A DNA stretch of 57,422 nucleotides from Catenaria anguillulae PL171 (Eukaryota > Blastocladiomycota > Blastocladiomycetes > Blastocladiales > Catenariaceae): assembly GCA_002102555.1 (NCBI GenBank), contig MCFL01000154.1, positions 1-57,422 of the forward strand. The letters run 5' to 3'. The position numbers were made by a program, and so were the translations under genes. The stretch's first letter is position 1. The number at the start of each line of letters is the position of its first letter. The notes below the pieces were generated by a model. It was not told where the DNA came from. It made no database searches and saw only the letters and a program-made list of their open reading frames with translations. This document shows, in pieces, positions 54,534 to 57,422 of this stretch.

Positions 54534-56167
54534 GGTGACGGGTTGAAGAATCTGCGTATGTAAATCTGATTGACGGAGTGAAATGGTAGATCTGCTGTTC
54601 CTGCCGCTGCCTTTGCCTTGCTTGGAGGCAGACTCGGTAGGTGGGCGGCGGGAACTCGGCAGGTTTTGTAGTCAGCTTCGCTTCTGCTGGGTGGGGGCAG
54701 ATGCCAGGGAAGGCATGGCGGTGTATCCTGCTGCAGTTGTCAAGCCAAGATTTCTCACGAGCCGCGGCCCGAGGATGGGAACGGGGCGGGCAGGTGGTCT
54801 GACCACACCAGGTCGACTGTGGAGGTCTGCCAATTGTCTGCAATAACGCGTGACCTTGGGCCGGGAACATACTCCATGCCCGGGCTGTGGCGATTGGCTC
54901 AGAAGAGGTGGACCCATGAAAAATCATGAATGGAGTGCATGACGGGTGACCTCGACCGGTGTGCTGTGTTAATATGGCCCAAATGACTCGAGCTCGCTTT
55001 TCGCATCTGGCCGCGCCCGAAAACAGGGCGGCTGCAGCCCTTCGAGTGGGAAGAACAGCCGGCGCCGCTTGCAATTCAATGCATGAATTCGAAACTGCTG
55101 CACTAGTACTTGATCAAATTGGATCAGGTGGATTTGGCAGGGGACCAGCTGATATTTCATGGCACATTGCAGCGGGCATGCGTCGCGAAAACCGCATGAC
55201 CATGTCAAATTGTCAATGTCTGGACATAGCCATGGCCAGGACACTAGATTCGCGCACAATTAAATTGTCACAAGGCACTTTGCGGTAAAATGAAAACGCT
55301 GCGAACAATCGCATACGGCTGGATTTGATGCGGAGTGATTTCCTCACCAGTCACGAGAGCTTGAAAAATTCACAATCGAATCACGCGACGGCGCCAATTG
55401 CGGATTATGCGGAGTGATCAGAGAATCGAAACACTCGCATGTGAGACATGTGCACCTCCAAATCATGGGCCAATCTACCAATAATATTAATATCAATGAC
55501 CATTGAGAACACGGTACCAGCGTCCTCATCGCCGCTTCTGTGATCCATCCGCCATCCCTCCTGCGAAGACGATCGTCAAAGGCCTCATGAAAATCACGTC
55601 ACGCATCAACGACTTCGTGCTCAAAAGTCCAACCTCACATGGTCGACTCATACATACCATTCGCACACCACAAGCGCTGAATCTGCCACGTTCGCGGTAC
55701 ATATACGCAGTCATTCCAGAAATGTGGGACGTCAAGTTCGTGTGGTAGGTGGATCAAGCGTGTCATAGAGGCATCGGTCCGCTTCTTGAATGCCAGACGA
55801 ATGCACTGGATTCTTGCTGTGTTGAATGATCAGTGGCATGATTTCTGTCGCTCATAAGGACATATGGAAACTGGAGCGCACGGCCAATTACGTACTAGAT
55901 TGTACATTGAACTCGAGGTGGCGGGAATCATAATCGACTTGAACCCGAGTGCACTTGTCTCTCGTCTCTGCCAGTGAGAGTTTGCATGCAACCCATCCTG
56001 CTTTGGCTCTACCTAGCAGCCCATGGTGATCTCAGTTCAGCGATCTCGTCTGACCGAGATGCCGAGATTGGGCTCCCGTTCACATCACATGTTCACATGT
56101 GAGGATACATGATTAGTATTGGCGACCATGATGAAGTGAATGCAATGTATAGGTAGTATTAAGGAAA
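54534..56167. other. Intergenic, no gene seen
   Basis: 1.6 kb between the divergently transcribed subtilisin and zinc-finger genes. The longest open frames (54583-54846, 54959-55288, 55503-55748) show no motif or splice partner. The short string TGCGGAGTGAT occurs twice (about 55329 and 55409). The promoters of both flanking genes must be at its ends. Confidence 0.55.
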
Positions 56168-57422
56168 ATGGCCCGCACAAAGCGCACCGAGCGATCTGCT
56201 CCCGGTCCTTCTCAACTGCAGCCCGGCGCACCGCCGCTGTCCAGCCATCCGCTGCCGCCGCCGGCAGATGCCGAGCAACCTGATCCATCTGCGCTGCCAC
56301 CAACCTGGCCAACGATGGCAAAAGATCATTCTGATCCCGTTGTGGACCATGAAGACGACAGCGGCGAGCCCAGCGCAGCAAGGCCAGGCGTAATCCTCAA
56401 CCCGCTCCAACCTCAACGAAACGGAGCCGCAAGTCTAGATCGTCAGTGACAAGCGTGACGCCCGTCGCAACAGCAGCACACCGCAGCGTCTCCAAAACGG
56501 CGAGCAAAGTACAACTACACGTCCGACAAGAACAAGCCGTTCTGCTGCGACCACTGCAACCCGAAACTCTACTTTGGGCGCAAGCACGATCTCAAACGGC
56601 ACATGGACACTAAGCATCTCAACGACCGGCCTTTTCAATGCCCGCGCCCCGGTTGCGGCCATGCATCGAATCGCCGCGATCACGCTCGAAGGCATCTCAA
56701 GAGTCATACAATATGTGCGGACTATGTTCGCAAGCACCATGCGACCGACGAGAGCGTCGCTGCGGCCGTGGAGCAGACATTTGGCGCTGGCGGTAGCGCC
56801 GGTGGCTCCGACGCTTGGATGTCCGAGTTGGGGTTTGATGCTGTTACGGTTGATTCAAACGTGTCAGAGGCAGAAGCAACGACAAATACCGTGGAATTGA
56901 GCGGTGTGAAAGAGGATGCAAAAGGCCAAGCAGGTGGTGGCGAGGATGGCTCAAGCGACGGGGCCAATCGAATCGGTTATGATGATCCCTGGATCCGCCG
57001 CCACCACTGCGACGGGGATGCAACTACCCGACCCACAGCTGTTCTTTACAGCAGCCCATGCGGCCGAGTCGCCACCCCAAGCCCCGCTTCAATCACCATT
57101 CGCGTCTGCGTCCATGCTTCCACCCATGGCCCCGTCCAACGCTGCCACCATTCAACAGCAACCACTGGCTGGACCCCGTTTCCTCCTATGCGACCCACCA
57201 ACCAGAGCGCATACTCAACCGTCATCCCGCCTCACCAAATCCTCCCGCCGTTGCCCTTTTATCAGAACCCATTCCACCAGCAAGCGCTTCCGACCAACCC
57301 CTCGGTAATTCCGACCCCTTCTATGCCTCAACGCCCGCAATGTACCAGCCTCCACATTGGCCGGTTTCGGTCGCGAATCCAGCCCAACCAACCAACCCGC
57401 CAGCAGTTTCCGTGGCCGATTA
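56168..57422 (+). CDS. C2H2 zinc-finger transcription factor (3' end off the window)
   Basis: Exon 1 is 56168-56432 (MARTKRTERSAPGPSQLQPG, Pro-rich, then acidic). A 54-bp intron (56433-56486, GTCTAG..CCGCAG) joins in phase to exon 2, which encodes two C2H2 fingers: FCCDHCNPKLYFGRKHDLKR followed by HMDTKH, then FQCPRPGCGHASNRRDHARR followed by HLKSH. Two adjacent fingers next to a basic patch (SPKRRAKYNYT) fit a fungal DNA-binding regulator; targets are unknown. An acidic Ser/Gly stretch follows. Downstream the most natural protein reading changes frame three times (about 56.9-57.0, 57.17 and 57.30 kb), twice at runs of C. Indel errors or unresolved introns are likely, and the C-terminus should be read with care. 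Confidence 0.75.

Noticed and set aside
55503-55748. 81-codon ORF between the subtilisin and zinc-finger genes
   Set aside because: No homology recognised and nothing around it supports a gene; left as intergenic.

Overview
The window is nuclear DNA from an intron-rich eukaryote, most likely a zoosporic (flagellated) fungus; Blastocladiomycota is the best guess. Seen directly: compact genes on both strands and about 40 resolvable introns of 54-97 bp with in-phase exon joins. There is an IFT57 gene (only flagellates keep intraflagellar transport), fungal-type secreted proteinase K-like protease and UPF0187/bestrophin proteins, class C (GABA-B-like) receptors, and an expanded family of degenerate ankyrin proteins with the motif VLEWW. 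The phylum is inference. I saw no transposase, reverse transcriptase, tRNA, rRNA or CRISPR.

Layout, left to right: IFT57 (-, 3' end off the window); coiled-coil protein of unknown role (-); SR/RRM splicing-type protein copy A (-); tail fragment of a VLEWW gene, an intact VLEWW gene and a truncated VLEWW pseudogene (all -); a divergent pair of about 1,180-residue paralogs with a helical N-terminus, a degenerate kinase-like domain and Sel1/TPR-like repeats (9.8-13.4 kb - and 13.8-17.5 kb +); a bestrophin-like channel (+); VLEWW gene 2 (+); SR copy B (+). The stretch 4.8-23.6 kb is thus an imperfect, nested inverted arrangement: old paralogs at the centre, almost identical SR copies at the outer ends.

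Next come a gene (-) with three Ran-binding domains joined in frame to an eIF2B-beta-like domain, a 2.4-kb gene-poor stretch with small repeats, VLEWW gene 3 (+), an orphan 407-residue protein (+), a decayed VLEWW pseudogene (-), class C GPCR 1 (+), VPS13 (-, about 9.8 kb), class C GPCR 2 (+), a secreted subtilisin (-) and, at the right edge, a C2H2 zinc-finger gene (+, incomplete).

The housekeeping genes (IFT57, SR proteins, VPS13) are spread among lineage-specific receptors, signalling-like proteins and repeat proteins that come in pairs, so local duplication, often inverted, has shaped this region. The candidates most worth following are the RanBD-eIF2B-beta fusion, the pseudokinase-Sel1 divergent pair, the class C receptors with a C-terminal PH domain, and the VLEWW family. 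Function calls rest on reading domains by eye; no database search was possible.
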